In this document: positions 33,402-42,893 of the stretch, in pieces | Position numbering within the stretch: position 1 is the stretch's first letter | Layout: every line of letters starts with the position of its first letter | Source: Geothrix fermentans DSM 14018 | GTDB taxonomy: Bacteria > Acidobacteriota > Holophagae > Holophagales > Holophagaceae | Length of the DNA: 64,000 nt | Assembly (NCBI RefSeq): GCF_000428885.1 | Contig: NZ_KE386810.1 | Span: 518,979 to 582,978, forward strand | Direction of reading: 5' to 3' | Made by a program: the position numbers and the translations under genes | The notes under the pieces: model-generated | The model's input: the letters and a program-made list of their open reading frames with translations, nothing else | What the model was told of the DNA's origin: nothing | The model's database searches: none

Positions 33402-35948
33402 ATGCTTTCCCCCGGTTCGTGCCTCGGTCCCTACGAGATTCAATCGCCCCTTGGTTCCGGGGGCATGGGGCAGGTCTACCGGGCCCTGGACACCCGCAGC
33501 CGGCAGGGCGTGGCCCTCAAGATCATCGGAGGCCCCCAGGGTCAGGCCGGAGAGCGGCTGGCCCGCTTCCAGCAGGAAGCGCGGACCCTGGCGGCCATCA
33601 AACATCCGGCCCTCCCGGCGCTCTATGAGTGGGACACCGAAGGTGCCACGCCCTACATCGCGATGGAGCTTCTCGAAGGCGAGACCCTCCACGAGCGGAT
33701 GCTGCGCGGCGCCCTCCCCCCCGACGAAGCCATGGACCTGGCCCACCAGCTGGCCCTCGGGCTGGCGGCCACCCACGAGCGGGGGATCATCCACCGCGAC
33801 CTGAAGCCGGAGAATCTGTTCATCACCACTGAAGGCCGCCTCAAGATCCTCGATTTCGGTCTGTCGAAGGCGCTTCCGACCCACTTGGATGAACATACCC
33901 TGATCCAGCGGCCGGAGACGAGCCATCCGACCCAGGTCGGAACCGTGATGGGCACCGTCGGCTACATGGCCCCGGAACAGGTCCGGGGGTGGGAGGTGGA
34001 TTCCAGGGCCGACCTCTTCGTCTGCGGCATCCTGCTCTACGAGATGCTGTTCGGCCGGCGGGCCTTCTCCGGGGACTCCTCCGTGGAGACCCTCAACGCC
34101 ATCCTCAAGGAGGAGCCGCCCCTCCGCGCCACCTCCCCAGGTCCCTACTCGCCGGAGCTGATCGCGCTCCTGAAGCACTGCCTCGAAAAGAATCCCGCGG
34201 ACCGCATCCCCACAGCCACTCAGCTGGCCTCGCGCCTGGAGGCCATCCAGCGCAAGGGTGTCGCCCTCCGGGGGCTCGCGCGCCTCCTCCCGGGCCGGGC
34301 GGGCTGGGTGGCGCTGGCCTTGGCCACGGGCGCCCTGGGCCTCGCCGCAGGGCACCACTGGACCCACCAGGATCCGCCCGTCCTCAAGCGGCTCACCTTC
34401 CGGCAGGGACTCATCCGGAATGCCCGCCTGAGCCCCGACGGCCAGGAGGTCCTCTACAGCGCCGCCTGGTCCGGCGGCCCCCTCGTCATCTACTCCACCC
34501 GCCCGGACAGCCCTGAAAGCCGCACCTTGGAGCTGCCCGAGGGGGACCTCCTGGGCCTCTCCCGCTCCGGGGAGCTCGCCATCGCCATGGGCAGCCGCCC
34601 CATCCAGAGCTGGATGTGGCGAGGCACCCTGGCCGTGGTCCCCCTGGCCGGAGGCGCTCCCAGGGCCCTGATGGAGCGCGTCATCGCCGCCGACTGGGGC
34701 CCCGGTGGCTCGGAACTCCTGGTGGTCCGCAACCTGGAGGGCCGGACCCGGATCGAGTTCCCCTCGGGCCATCCCATCGCCGAGTCCTCGGGGTGGATCA
34801 GCCATCCCCGGGTCTCTCCGCGAGGGGACCGCGTCGCCTACCTGGAACACCCGGTTTCGGGAGATGATGCGGGCTATCCCGTGGTGGTAGACCGGCAGGG
34901 GAACCGGCGCGTCCTGACCGAGTCCTGGCCCAGCATCCAGGGCCTGGCCTGGAAGGGCGACGAGGTCTGGTTCACGGCCGCCGAGCATGGCGTGGCCCGG
35001 GGCCTCTATGCCGTGGGCAGTGGCACCCCGCGGCTGATCCTGAAGGTGCCCGCCCCCCTCACCCTGCACGACATCTCCCTGGACGGGCGCCGGGTGCTCC
35101 TCGCCAAGGAGGTCATGCGCACGGGCATCCAGAGCCTCCGGCCCGGCGCCGACCGCGAGCGGGAGCTGTCCTGGCTGGACTGGTCCCTCGTGCAGGATCT
35201 CTCGGCGGACGGCTCCACCCTCATCTTCAATGAGCAGGGCGAAGGCTCAGGGGCCGCCTACGACATCTACCTCCGCCGGACCGATGGGAGCCCGGCCGTG
35301 AGGCTCGCCAAGGGAGCCTACCCGATCCTCAGCCCCGACGGGCGCCAGGTGGCGGCCGTGGCGGTCGGGGTGCCGCGCCGGATCCAGATCCTTCCCACCG
35401 GGACCGGGGACGCCCGCACCCTTCCCGACTCGGGCCTGGAGACCTTCCACAGGCTGAGGTGGTTCCCCGATGGCAAGCGCCTCCTGGTGCAGGCCAACCG
35501 CGCCGGCGAGGGCACACGCCTGTTCGCGGTGCCCCTGGACGGCGGCCCGGCCGAACCCCTGACTCCGCCGGGCCATCAGATCTTCGGCCAGCCCATCAGC
35601 CCTGATGGCCGCCACATCGTCACCCGCGTGGGCGAACAGGAGGACCGCATCCTCTCTCTGGACAATGGCCAGTCCCAGGCCATCCTGGGCCTCCTGCCTA
35701 CCGAGCGCGTGGTCCGCTGGACCCCGGATGGCAAGGGGCTCTGGGCCGTGGACCTCCACGAGATGCCCTGCCCCGTCCATCGCCTGGACCTGGCCACGGG
35801 GACCCGTAAGAAGCTCCTGGAGATCTCCCCGGAGGACCTGGCGGGCATGACCGTCAGCAACTTCCTCCTTACCCCTGACGCCAGGGGCTACGCCTACGCC
35901 TACCGGCGTGTGCTCTCCGAGCTCTATCTCTACGAAGGGCTGCGCTGA
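33402..35948 (+). CDS. Serine/threonine protein kinase with C-terminal PD40 beta-propeller
   Basis: An 848-residue Pkn-type kinase. The N-lobe has the Gly-rich LGSGGMGQVYRA and Lys40. The catalytic loop is HRDLKPEN (Asp133) and the metal-binding motif DFG is at 151. A single transmembrane helix near 302-320 (WVALALATGALGLAAG) leads to a C-terminal region of at least five WD40/PD40-like repeats (for example ARLSPDGQEVLYSA, HIVTRVGEQEDRI, YPILSPDGRQVAAVAV). This kinase-TM-propeller arrangement is widespread in Acidobacteria. The propeller side is periplasmic and may sense a ligand. Substrates are unknown; FHA-domain protein 30429-31559 is a plausible partner by proximity. Confidence 0.9.
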   Translation: MLSPGSCLGPYEIQSPLGSGGMGQVYRALDTRSRQGVALKIIGGPQGQAGERLARFQQEARTLAAIKHPALPALYEWDTEGATPYIAMELLEGETLHERMLRGALPPDEAMDLAHQLALGLAATHERGIIHRDLKPENLFITTEGRLKILDFGLSKALPTHLDEHTLIQRPETSHPTQVGTVMGTVGYMAPEQVRGWEVDSRADLFVCGILLYEMLFGRRAFSGDSSVETLNAILKEEPPLRATSPGPYSPELIALLKHCLEKNPADRIPTATQLASRLEAIQRKGVALRGLARLLPGRAGWVALALATGALGLAAGHHWTHQDPPVLKRLTFRQGLIRNARLSPDGQEVLYSAAWSGGPLVIYSTRPDSPESRTLELPEGDLLGLSRSGELAIAMGSRPIQSWMWRGTLAVVPLAGGAPRALMERVIAADWGPGGSELLVVRNLEGRTRIEFPSGHPIAESSGWISHPRVSPRGDRVAYLEHPVSGDDAGYPVVVDRQGNRRVLTESWPSIQGLAWKGDEVWFTAAEHGVARGLYAVGSGTPRLILKVPAPLTLHDISLDGRRVLLAKEVMRTGIQSLRPGADRERELSWLDWSLVQDLSADGSTLIFNEQGEGSGAAYDIYLRRTDGSPAVRLAKGAYPILSPDGRQVAAVAVGVPRRIQILPTGTGDARTLPDSGLETFHRLRWFPDGKRLLVQANRAGEGTRLFAVPLDGGPAEPLTPPGHQIFGQPISPDGRHIVTRVGEQEDRILSLDNGQSQAILGLLPTERVVRWTPDGKGLWAVDLHEMPCPVHRLDLATGTRKKLLEISPEDLAGMTVSNFLLTPDARGYAYAYRRVLSELYLYEGLR

Positions 35949-36887
35949 ATGGAGCTGTTCTTCGACGCCATCCTGCGGGCCGGACGGGGGGCCGTGGAGC
36001 TGTCCCTCTTCGTGCTGCTTCCCATCATGGTGGTGATGCTCTCCGCCATGCGGCTGCTGGAAGCGAAGGGCGTGCTGGACTGGCTGGTGGCGCGCCTCGC
36101 GCCCATCCTCCGGCCCCTGGGCCTGACGGGCCTGGGCGTGTTCGCGGCCCTGCAGATCAGCTTCGTGAGCTTCGCGGCTCCCGTGGCGACCCTGGCCATG
36201 ATGGAGCAGCGGGGCGCCTCGGACCGGCATCTGGCCGCCACCCTGGCCATGGTGCTGGCCATGGCCCAGGCCAACACCGTGTTCCCCATGACGACCATGG
36301 GCCTCCGCCTCCTGCCGGTCCTGGCCCTCTCCCTGCTGGGCGGCCTGGTGGCCGCGGCGGCCACCTACCACGGCTTCGGGCGCCGCCTGGACCCCGACGA
36401 GCGGGCGCTGGAGGAGACCCTCCCCCATCCCGTCGCCGACTCCACCAAGGGCCTGCTCGAGGCCATCAACCGGGCCGGGGCCGAGGCCTTCCGCATCGCC
36501 ATCGGGGCCATCCCCATGCTGGTCCTCTCCCTGGCGGTGATCACCCTCCTCCGGAGCGCCGGGGCCATCGGCCTGCTCACCCGCGCCCTGGGCCCGGCCA
36601 TGGCGGCCCTGCGGCTGGACCCGGCCCTGATCCTGCCCACCCTGACCAAGTACCTGGCCGGAGGCACTGCCATGATGGGGGTGGTGGACGAGATGACCCG
36701 TCAGGCCCAGATCACCGGAGCGCTGGTGAACCGAAGCGCGGGCTTCCTCATCCACCCCCTGGATGTGCCGGGCGTGGCGGTGCTGATCTCCGCCGGCCGC
36801 CGGGTGGCCACGGTCTGGAAGCCCGCCGTCCTGGGTGCCTGCGCCGGCATCCTCGTGCGAACGCTGGGGCACGCGCTCCTGGGCTAG
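35949..36887 (+). CDS. Nucleoside-recognition (YjiH/SpmA-type) membrane protein
   Basis: A 312-residue multi-pass membrane protein beginning directly after the kinase stop (TGAATG). It holds about eight hydrophobic segments, with the gate-like stretches [21 protein letters not shown] and [17 protein letters not shown] typical of the nucleoside-recognition/YjiH family, which includes spore-maturation proteins in Firmicutes and ion- or nucleoside-related transporters elsewhere. Function in this organism is unknown. Its stop codon interlocks with the convergent uvrB stop through a CTAG. Confidence 0.75.
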   Translation: MELFFDAILRAGRGAVELSLFVLLPIMVVMLSAMRLLEAKGVLDWLVARLAPILRPLGLTGLGVFAALQISFVSFAAPVATLAMMEQRGASDRHLAATLAMVLAMAQANTVFPMTTMGLRLLPVLALSLLGGLVAAAATYHGFGRRLDPDERALEETLPHPVADSTKGLLEAINRAGAEAFRIAIGAIPMLVLSLAVITLLRSAGAIGLLTRALGPAMAALRLDPALILPTLTKYLAGGTAMMGVVDEMTRQAQITGALVNRSAGFLIHPLDVPGVAVLISAGRRVATVWKPAVLGACAGILVRTLGHALLG

Positions 36888-38923
36888 ATTTCCGGTCCGG
36901 TGGCCGGGATCAGGCCCGCCCCCAGCAGCCGCTCCCGGCGGGCGTGGAGGATGCGGTCGCGGACGGCCGCGGCATCCTCGAACTTCATCTGGGAGGCCAG
37001 CTCCTTCATGCGCTTCTCCAGCTTGGCGACCTCGCGCTCGAAGGCCTTGTCCTCCAGGTAGAGCAGCGGCTCCTCGGCGGCCTGCTCCTCCTTGGCGACG
37101 TTGATGAACTCGCGGGCCAGGGCCTCGCCCATGACGTCGTCCAGGTTCCGCTTCACGGTCTCGGGCGTGATGCCATGCGCGGCGTTGTGGGCCAGCTGCT
37201 TCTGGCGGCGGCGCTCGGTCTCGCCGATGGCCTGCTTCATGGAGCCGGTCATCACGTCGGCGTAGAGGATGGCCTTGCCGTTCACGTGGCGCGCCGCGCG
37301 GCCGATGGTCTGGATGAGGCTGCGGGTGTTGCGGAGGAAGCCCTCCTTGTCCGCGTCCAGGATGGCCACCAGGCTCACTTCCGGAAGGTCCAGACCCTCG
37401 CGGAGGAGGTTGATGCCGATGAGCACGTCGAACACGCCCCGACGCAGGTTCTTCAGCAGCTCCACCCGCTCCAGCGTGTCGATCTCGCTGTGCAGGTACT
37501 CGGCCTTGATGCCCAGTTCCTGGTAGTAGGCCGTGAGCTGCTCCGCCAGCTTCTTGGTGAGCACGGTCACCAGCACCCGCTCGTCCCGGGCCACGGTCTT
37601 GCGGATCTCCTCCAGCAGGTCGTCCACCTGGGTGCCCACGGGGCGCACCTCCACCAGCGGATCCACGAGGCCCGTGGGGCGCACCACCTGCTCCACGAAG
37701 GCCCCACCGCTCTGCTGCAGCTCGTAGTCGCCCGGAGTCGCTGAGACATAGACCACTTGTTTGACCCGGCTCTCAAATTCTTCGAATTTGAGAGGGCGGT
37801 TGTCCAGGGCGGAGGGGAGGCGGAAGCCGTAGTCCACAAGGGTGGTCTTCCTTGAGCGGTCGCCGTTGTACATGCCGTGGAGCTGGCCAGTGGCCACGTG
37901 GCTCTCGTCCATGAAGACGATGAAGTCCTCGGGGAAGTAGTCCAGCAGGGTGTGGGGCGGCTGCCCGGGCTGGCGGCCGTCCAGAAAGCGGCTGTAGTTC
38001 TCGATGCCGCTGCAGTGGCCCATCTCCTTCATCATCTCCACGTCGTAGATGACGCGCTGGTGGAGGCGCTGGAGTTCCACGATCTTGCCCGCGGCGCGGA
38101 ACTCTTCCTCCCGGGCCTCCAGCTCCTCCTTGATGTCGCGGATGGCGGCCTTGAGCTTGTCCTCGGGGGTCACGTAGTGGGTCTTGGGCCAGATGGTGAG
38201 CTCCTCCAGCTTCTCGATGACCGCGCCGCGCAGGGGATCGATCTTCGAGAGGCGCTCCACCTCGTCATCCCAGAGCTCGATGCGGTAGGCCACATCCTCG
38301 TAGGCCGGATAGACCTCCACCACGTCGCCCCGGACGCGGAAGATGCCGGGCTCGAAGCTCAGGTGGTTGCGCTGGTACTGGATGGCCACCAGATCCCGCA
38401 GCAGCATGGCCCGGTCGATGGTCTGCCCGGTCTTCAGATTCACCGAGAGGTTCAGGTACGAGCTGGGATCGCCCAGACCGTAGATGCAGCTCACGGAGGC
38501 CACCACGATGGTGTCGCGGCGCTCCAGCAGGCAGCGGGTGGCGCTGAGGCGCAGCTTCTCCAGCTCCTCGTTGATCTTCGCGTCCTTGTCGATGAACAGG
38601 TCCCGCTCGGGCACGTAGGCCTCGGGCTGGTAGTAGTCGTAGTAGCTGACGAAGTACTCGACGGCGTTCTCGGGGAAGAACTGCTTGAACTCGCTGAAGA
38701 GCTGGGCCGCCAGCGTCTTGTTGGGCGCGAAGATGAGCGCCGGCCGGCCGGCCCGGGCGATGGTCGAGGCCATGGTGTAGGTCTTCCCCGAGCCCGTCAC
38801 CCCCAGCAAAGTCTGGGCCCGGTCGCCCCTCTCCAGCCCCGCCACCAGCTGCCCGATGGCCTCCGGCTGATCCCCGGCGGGCGAGTAGGGCGAGACGAGC
38901 TTGAAGGGGATTGCCTTGGCCAT
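36884..38923 (-). CDS. uvrB: Excinuclease ABC subunit B UvrB
   Basis: A 679-residue UvrB, the damage-verification helicase-like subunit of nucleotide excision repair. Walker [16 protein letters not shown], the beta-hairpin [15 protein letters not shown], the DEAD-like [11 protein letters not shown], and helicase motifs [27 protein letters not shown] and [13 protein letters not shown] are all present. A C-terminal UVR domain for UvrC/UvrA binding reads [21 protein letters not shown]. The start is ATG 38923 ([13 protein letters not shown]). It is monocistronic, ending against the preceding membrane protein gene. Confidence 0.97.
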   Translation of the reverse strand: MAKAIPFKLVSPYSPAGDQPEAIGQLVAGLERGDRAQTLLGVTGSGKTYTMASTIARAGRPALIFAPNKTLAAQLFSEFKQFFPENAVEYFVSYYDYYQPEAYVPERDLFIDKDAKINEELEKLRLSATRCLLERRDTIVVASVSCIYGLGDPSSYLNLSVNLKTGQTIDRAMLLRDLVAIQYQRNHLSFEPGIFRVRGDVVEVYPAYEDVAYRIELWDDEVERLSKIDPLRGAVIEKLEELTIWPKTHYVTPEDKLKAAIRDIKEELEAREEEFRAAGKIVELQRLHQRVIYDVEMMKEMGHCSGIENYSRFLDGRQPGQPPHTLLDYFPEDFIVFMDESHVATGQLHGMYNGDRSRKTTLVDYGFRLPSALDNRPLKFEEFESRVKQVVYVSATPGDYELQQSGGAFVEQVVRPTGLVDPLVEVRPVGTQVDDLLEEIRKTVARDERVLVTVLTKKLAEQLTAYYQELGIKAEYLHSEIDTLERVELLKNLRRGVFDVLIGINLLREGLDLPEVSLVAILDADKEGFLRNTRSLIQTIGRAARHVNGKAILYADVMTGSMKQAIGETERRRQKQLAHNAAHGITPETVKRNLDDVMGEALAREFINVAKEEQAAEEPLLYLEDKAFEREVAKLEKRMKELASQMKFEDAAAVRDRILHARRERLLGAGLIPATGPEI

Positions 38924-38928
38924 GGGAG

Positions 38929-39070
38929 AAAAGAAAACCACAAAGACGCGAAGAAAAAAAGAAAGAACCACCACTCACGCGGAGGGCCACAGAGGAAACC
39001 GAGGTTGCCGGGAAAAGACAGACCTTCCCCCCCGCGATCTCCGCCATCTCCTCTTTTCTCAGCGAGTGTT
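38929..39070. repeat. A-rich and CGGAGG-type repeat region upstream of uvrB
   Basis: Upstream of uvrB is an A-rich stretch with ACCACAAAGACGCGAAG, an 8-base ACGAAG-like pattern. It is followed by CACTCACGCGGAGGGCCAC and then by the partly complementary CTCCTCTTTTCTCAGCGAGTG. The CACTC/GAGTG ends are the same as in the hemL-hemE gap. It is degenerate but clearly the same family. The 192-base gap between fabF and uvrB also must hold the uvrB promoter; nothing coding. Confidence 0.55.
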
Positions 39071-39115
39071 GTTGTCCCTGCTGCCTCGGCTCTTCGCGGA
39101 GGCCTGCCTTGCCGG

Positions 39116-40369
39116 TCAGACCTTCCGCAGGATCAGGCAGCCGTTGGTGCCGCCGAAGCCGAAGCCGTTGTTCATCACGTACTCGGAATCCAGGGTGCCG
39201 GCCACGTTGGCCGTCACGTCCAGGTCGCACTCGGGATCCTGGTGGTCCACGTTGATGGTGGGGGGGATCTTCCCGGTCTGGACGGCCTTCACCGCCACGA
39301 TGGTCTCCAGGCCGCCGGCGGCGCCCAGCAGGTGGCCGTGCATCGACTTGGTGCTGCTCACCTTGATCCGGTTCGCGTGGTCGCCGAAGACCTTCCGGAT
39401 GGCCATGCACTCCAGCTTGTCGCCCACGGGCGTGCTGGTGCCGTGCATGTTCACGTAGCCCACCTCCTCGGGCGCGATGTCCGCGTCCTTGATGGCCGCG
39501 CGCATGACGCGCTGGCCGCCCTCGCCCTCGGGGGCCGGGGTGGTGATGTGATTGGCGTCGCCGCTCATGCCGTAGCCTGCGACCTCGGCGTAGATCTTCG
39601 CACCACGGGCCTTGGCCAGCTCGTATTCCTCGAGGATGACGATGCCGGCGCCCTCGGCCATGACGAAGCCGTCGCGGTCCACGTCGAAGGGCCGGGAGGC
39701 CCGCTCGGGCTCATCATTGCGGGTGCTGAGGGCACGCATGGCCGCAAAGCCGCCCACGCCCAGCTGGTTGATCACCGAATCGCTGCCCCCCGCCATCATG
39801 CGGTCGGCGTAGCCGAAGGCGATGAGGCGGGCTGCGTCGCCGATGGCGTGGGCGCCGGTGGCGCAGGCCGTGGCCACGGCGCTGTTGGGGCCCTGGAGGC
39901 CGTACTTGATGCTGGCCTGGCCGCTGGCCAGGTTCACGATGAGGCTGGGGATGAAGAAGGGGCTGGTGCGGCGGGGCCCACGATAGCCGTTGGCCTCGTC
40001 CCAGATGGTGCTGAGGCCGCCGATCCCGCTGCCGATGTAGACGCCGAACACCTCGCGCTCGGCCTTGGTGAGCTGCACTTGGTCGAAGCCCGCGTCCGCC
40101 CACGCCTCGTGGGCCGCGCCCAGGGCATAGTGGATGAAGATGTCCATCTTCTTCTGTTCCTTCTTCTCGATGAACAGATCGGGGTTGAAGCCCTTGACCT
40201 GGCCGGCGATCTTGCAGGCGAAGTCGGTGATGTCGAAGCGTTCGATGGTGGAGATGCCGCTCTTCCCTGCCAACAGGTTGTCCCAGGTCTCGGGCACAGT
40301 GAGGCCGCAGGGGTTGATGGTCCCCATGCCGGTGATGACGACGCGACGGCGCTGGACGGTCCTGGTCAT
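39116..40369 (-). CDS. fabF: Beta-ketoacyl-[ACP] synthase II FabF
   Basis: A 417-residue condensing enzyme of fatty-acid elongation. The catalytic triad is visible as Cys in VATACATGAHA, His in NMHGTSTPVGD and His in STKSMHGHLLGAAG. The N-terminus RRRVVITGMGTINPCG and C-terminus NNGFGFGGTNGCLI are family-typical. It is downstream of acpP with an 89-base gap carrying an 11-bp stem. Translation start ATG 40369. The usual neighbour genes fabD, fabG and fabH are not in the window. Confidence 0.97.
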   Translation of the reverse strand: MTRTVQRRRVVITGMGTINPCGLTVPETWDNLLAGKSGISTIERFDITDFACKIAGQVKGFNPDLFIEKKEQKKMDIFIHYALGAAHEAWADAGFDQVQLTKAEREVFGVYIGSGIGGLSTIWDEANGYRGPRRTSPFFIPSLIVNLASGQASIKYGLQGPNSAVATACATGAHAIGDAARLIAFGYADRMMAGGSDSVINQLGVGGFAAMRALSTRNDEPERASRPFDVDRDGFVMAEGAGIVILEEYELAKARGAKIYAEVAGYGMSGDANHITTPAPEGEGGQRVMRAAIKDADIAPEEVGYVNMHGTSTPVGDKLECMAIRKVFGDHANRIKVSSTKSMHGHLLGAAGGLETIVAVKAVQTGKIPPTINVDHQDPECDLDVTANVAGTLDSEYVMNNGFGFGGTNGCLILRKV

Positions 40370-40408
40370 GGCTTCACCTCTGAGCTTTAGATGTCAGGCT
40401 GAAAACGG

Positions 40409-40443
40409 ACGTGCCGCAGGGCCGTGGGGGCGCTGCGGCACGT
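40409..40443 (-). terminator. 11-bp hairpin between acpP and fabF (partial terminator)
   Basis: ACGTGCCGCAG and CTGCGGCACGT are perfect 11-base complements around a 13-base loop. On the minus strand the stem is followed at once by CCGTTTTC. It looks like a weak intrinsic terminator or an RNA-processing/stability stem that keeps acpP message above fabF message, as acyl carrier protein is needed in large excess. Confidence 0.6.
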
Positions 40444-40458
40444 CATGATCGCGATGGA

Positions 40459-40698
40459 TCAGCCCTTCGCGTGCTTCTCGATGTAGGTAATGGCATCGCC
40501 TACGGTGCGGATCTTCTCCTGCTCGCTCTCGGGAATCTCGAGGCTGAAGGCCTCCTCGATGGCCATGATGATCTCGACGGTGTCGAGGCTGTCGGCCCCG
40601 AGGTCGTCCACGAAGTGGCTGGACTCGGAGATGGAATCTTCGGGCTTGGCCAGCTGCTCGGCAATGATCGCAATGACCTTCTTACGCACATCAGCCAT
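40459..40698 (-). CDS. acpP: Acyl carrier protein AcpP
   Basis: A 79-residue acidic carrier protein of fatty-acid synthesis. The phosphopantetheine attachment site is Ser37 in LGADSLDTVE. Helices I-IV follow the standard ACP pattern (VRKKVIAIIAEQL, TVEIIMAIEEAF, TVGDAITYIEKH). The ATG at 40698 is set by GGAGGAG upstream; a five-residue longer reading is possible but lacks one. The next gene is fabF, as in many genomes. Confidence 0.97.
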   Translation of the reverse strand: MADVRKKVIAIIAEQLAKPEDSISESSHFVDDLGADSLDTVEIIMAIEEAFSLEIPESEQEKIRTVGDAITYIEKHAKG

Positions 40699-40834
40699 CG
40701 TGGGCTCCTCCAAACGAACCTGGAAACCCTAACATACCCCCGGGCCGATGTCCAAACCCCGGGTAAAGCATGTTCCCTCTCCGCCCGCAGGGAGTGGGGA
40801 TTGCGCCTGCGCCGGGACCGTGGAGGATGGACCC

Positions 40835-41776
40835 ATGCCCCGCCCCAGGACCCACGAGGAACCCGAGTGCGGCTGGCCCCTCGGCTGGGGCGCCAGCCTG
40901 CGGGAGTTCCGCACGTTCCTGGCGGTGGAGCGGGGGCTGTCGCCGCACACCGCCTCCGGCTACCTCTCGGACCTGAATCACCTGGCCGTCTGGGCCTGCG
41001 GCCGGGAGCTTCCCGCCACGGAGCTCTCGCGCGACCACCTCACCGCCTTCCTCGTGGCCCAGCAGTCCGAGGGCAAGGCCCCCCGCAGCCTCGCCCGGCT
41101 GAGCTCGAGCCTGCGCGCCTTTCTGTCCTTCCTGCGGATGGAGGGTGGCGAGGGCGCGGGACCCGAGGCCGTGGTGAAGCCTCCGCGTCCGCCCCGCATC
41201 CTGCCCCGCACGCTGGGGGAGAGCCAGGTCGAGGCCCTGCTCGCCGCCCCGGATACCTCCACGCCCCTGGGCGTGCGGGACCGGGCTTGGCTGGAGCTGC
41301 TCTACGCATCGGGCTTGCGCGTCTCCGAGCTGGCCGAGCTCCCCGCCCTGTCCGTGTTCCTGGACGAGGGCTTCCTCAAGGTCATGGGCAAGGGGCGCAA
41401 GGAGCGGCTCATCCCCTTCGGCGCCGGCGCCGAACGGTGGATCCGCGCCTGGCTGGCCCTGCGGCCCGGCTTCAGACCCAAAGGCGGGGAGCTCTTCGTG
41501 GGCCAGCGGGGCGAGGGCCTCACCCGCCAGCACCTCTGGCGCCTGCTGAAGGGCTATGCGCGCGGCGCCGGCCTGCGGCCCGAGACCGTGAGCCCCCATG
41601 TGCTCCGCCACGCCTTCGCCACCCACCTCCTCGACCACGGCGCCGACCTCCGCGCCGTCCAGGCCATGCTCGGCCACGCCGACATCAGCACGACGCAGAT
41701 CTACACCCACGTCCACCAGGCCCGCCTCCGCGCCCTCTACGACCAGATGCATCCCCGCAGCCACGCCGACCGCTGA
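40835..41776 (+). CDS. xerD: Tyrosine recombinase XerD
   Basis: A 313-residue recombinase, second member of the Xer pair with xerC at 5131-6051. The N-terminal core-binding domain contains FRTFLAVERGLSPHTASGYLSDL. The catalytic residues are in GLRVSELAEL, MGKGRKERLIPFG, SPHVLRHAFATHLLDHGADLR and LGHADISTTQIYTH. The ATG at 40835 is set by TGGAGGAT upstream. Its last codons (Asp-Arg-stop) are part of a GACCGCT heptamer array. The XerD name rests on overall resemblance and the XerC-like partner; an equally valid assignment could swap them. Confidence 0.88.
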   Translation: MPRPRTHEEPECGWPLGWGASLREFRTFLAVERGLSPHTASGYLSDLNHLAVWACGRELPATELSRDHLTAFLVAQQSEGKAPRSLARLSSSLRAFLSFLRMEGGEGAGPEAVVKPPRPPRILPRTLGESQVEALLAAPDTSTPLGVRDRAWLELLYASGLRVSELAELPALSVFLDEGFLKVMGKGRKERLIPFGAGAERWIRAWLALRPGFRPKGGELFVGQRGEGLTRQHLWRLLKGYARGAGLRPETVSPHVLRHAFATHLLDHGADLRAVQAMLGHADISTTQIYTHVHQARLRALYDQMHPRSHADR

Positions 41777-41838
41777 CCGCTGACCGCTGACCGCCGAGAG
41801 CTGACAGCTGACAGCTGACAGCTGACAGCCGATCAGCC
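41768..41838. repeat. Heptamer array GACCGCT / GACAGCT after xerD
   Basis: Ten consecutive 7-base units (four GACCGCY, one GAGAGCT, four GACAGCY, one lengthened) begin inside the last xerD codons and run to the start of the next gene's leader. No spacers, so this is a tandem repeat and not a CRISPR. Confidence 0.85.
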
Positions 41839-41863
41839 ATGATGGGCCAGGAGCCGCAGACCC

Positions 41864-42886
41864 ATGGCCGTGACCAAGACCCCTCGCAAGAAGCCCACCG
41901 CCGCCGCCGTCGAGGTGGAGAAACCGGCCCCCAAGGCCAAGGCCGCCCCGGCGAAGAAGGCCGCAGCCGCCAAGAAGGCCGAGACCCCGGCCGCCCCGAA
42001 GAAGGCGAAGGCCCCTGCCAAGACCAAGGTCGCGGCACCCGCGGAACCGGTGCCGGCGCCCGTCGCGCCCGAGCCGGCCGCCGCCGCTCCTGAAGTGAAG
42101 AAGGCCGCCGCCAAAAAGACCGCGTCCCCGTCCGCCCTGCCTCCCCTCGTGGAGGCCCTGCTCGCCGCCATCCGCGAAGGCCGGGCCGTGGAGTTCATCT
42201 TCGCCGATGCCGATGCCAACGCCCCGCGCACCTTCGAACCCCGGCAGCTGACCTTCGACGCCCTGGCCCAGGCCTGGTTCGTGTGGGGCTGGGATCGCCG
42301 CTACAACGCCGAGCGCCACCACCGGGTGGACCTGCTCGCCGAGGTGAACGACGTGGAGGGCGTGGGCCGCGCCGCCCAGGGCCCCTACGCCGAGGGCACC
42401 CCCGCCAACCAGATCGGCGGCTGGCTGGGCGGCGACCCCATCGCCGTGAAGGCCACCCTGCTCAAGCAGTGGGTCTTCGCCGTGAAGCAGGCCCCCCCGG
42501 CCTTCCCGCACTTCAAGCTCGAGGAGCAGGGCGACGGTCAGGCCCTCGTGACCTTCACCGCCACGGACCTCCGCGCCATCGCCCGCTGGGCCATGCAGTT
42601 CGGCGACGGCATCCAGGTGCTGGAGCCCGCGCGCCTGGTGGACCGCGTCAAGCAGGTGGGCGCCGTGTGGGCGGGCCGGGAGCGTCAGGCCGGCGCACCG
42701 GCACCCAAGCCCGCCTCCCGGCCCGAGCCCAGGCCCGAGCCCGAACCGCGGCGCCAGGAGCCCCGGCACCACGCCGAGGCGAAGCCCGAGGCCCGGCCCG
42801 AGCCGAAGCACAGGGACCGCGAGCGGGAGGAGTCCCCCAAGGGCAAGGCCGGCAAGGTGGAGATCATCCACTTCGACCGGCTCTGA
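41864..42886 (+). CDS. WYL-domain protein with Lys/Ala/Pro-rich tails
   Basis: A 340-residue protein of three parts. Residues 1-90 are a Lys/Ala/Pro-rich disordered tail (KKAAAAKKAETPAAPKK) like histone H1 or AlgP. Residues about 92-280 resemble a WYL module: AIREGRAVEFIF, RTFEPRQLTF, AWFVWGWDRRYNAERHHRVDLLAEV (the W-Y-L-type strands) and a WCX-like C-part. Residues 285-340 form an Arg/Pro/Glu-rich tail. No HTH is present, unlike classical WYL regulators. WYL domains bind nucleotides or nucleic acids and are common in defence and stress regulators; the basic tail suggests DNA or RNA contact. Role unknown. Reading begins at ATG 41864. Confidence 0.7.
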   Translation: MAVTKTPRKKPTAAAVEVEKPAPKAKAAPAKKAAAAKKAETPAAPKKAKAPAKTKVAAPAEPVPAPVAPEPAAAAPEVKKAAAKKTASPSALPPLVEALLAAIREGRAVEFIFADADANAPRTFEPRQLTFDALAQAWFVWGWDRRYNAERHHRVDLLAEVNDVEGVGRAAQGPYAEGTPANQIGGWLGGDPIAVKATLLKQWVFAVKQAPPAFPHFKLEEQGDGQALVTFTATDLRAIARWAMQFGDGIQVLEPARLVDRVKQVGAVWAGRERQAGAPAPKPASRPEPRPEPEPRRQEPRHHAEAKPEARPEPKHRDREREESPKGKAGKVEIIHFDRL

Positions 42887-42893
42887 GGCCCGC

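Noticed and set aside
41768-41838. Heptamer array as a CRISPR fragment
   Set aside because: Units are 7 bases and directly adjacent with no spacers; no cas gene is in the window.
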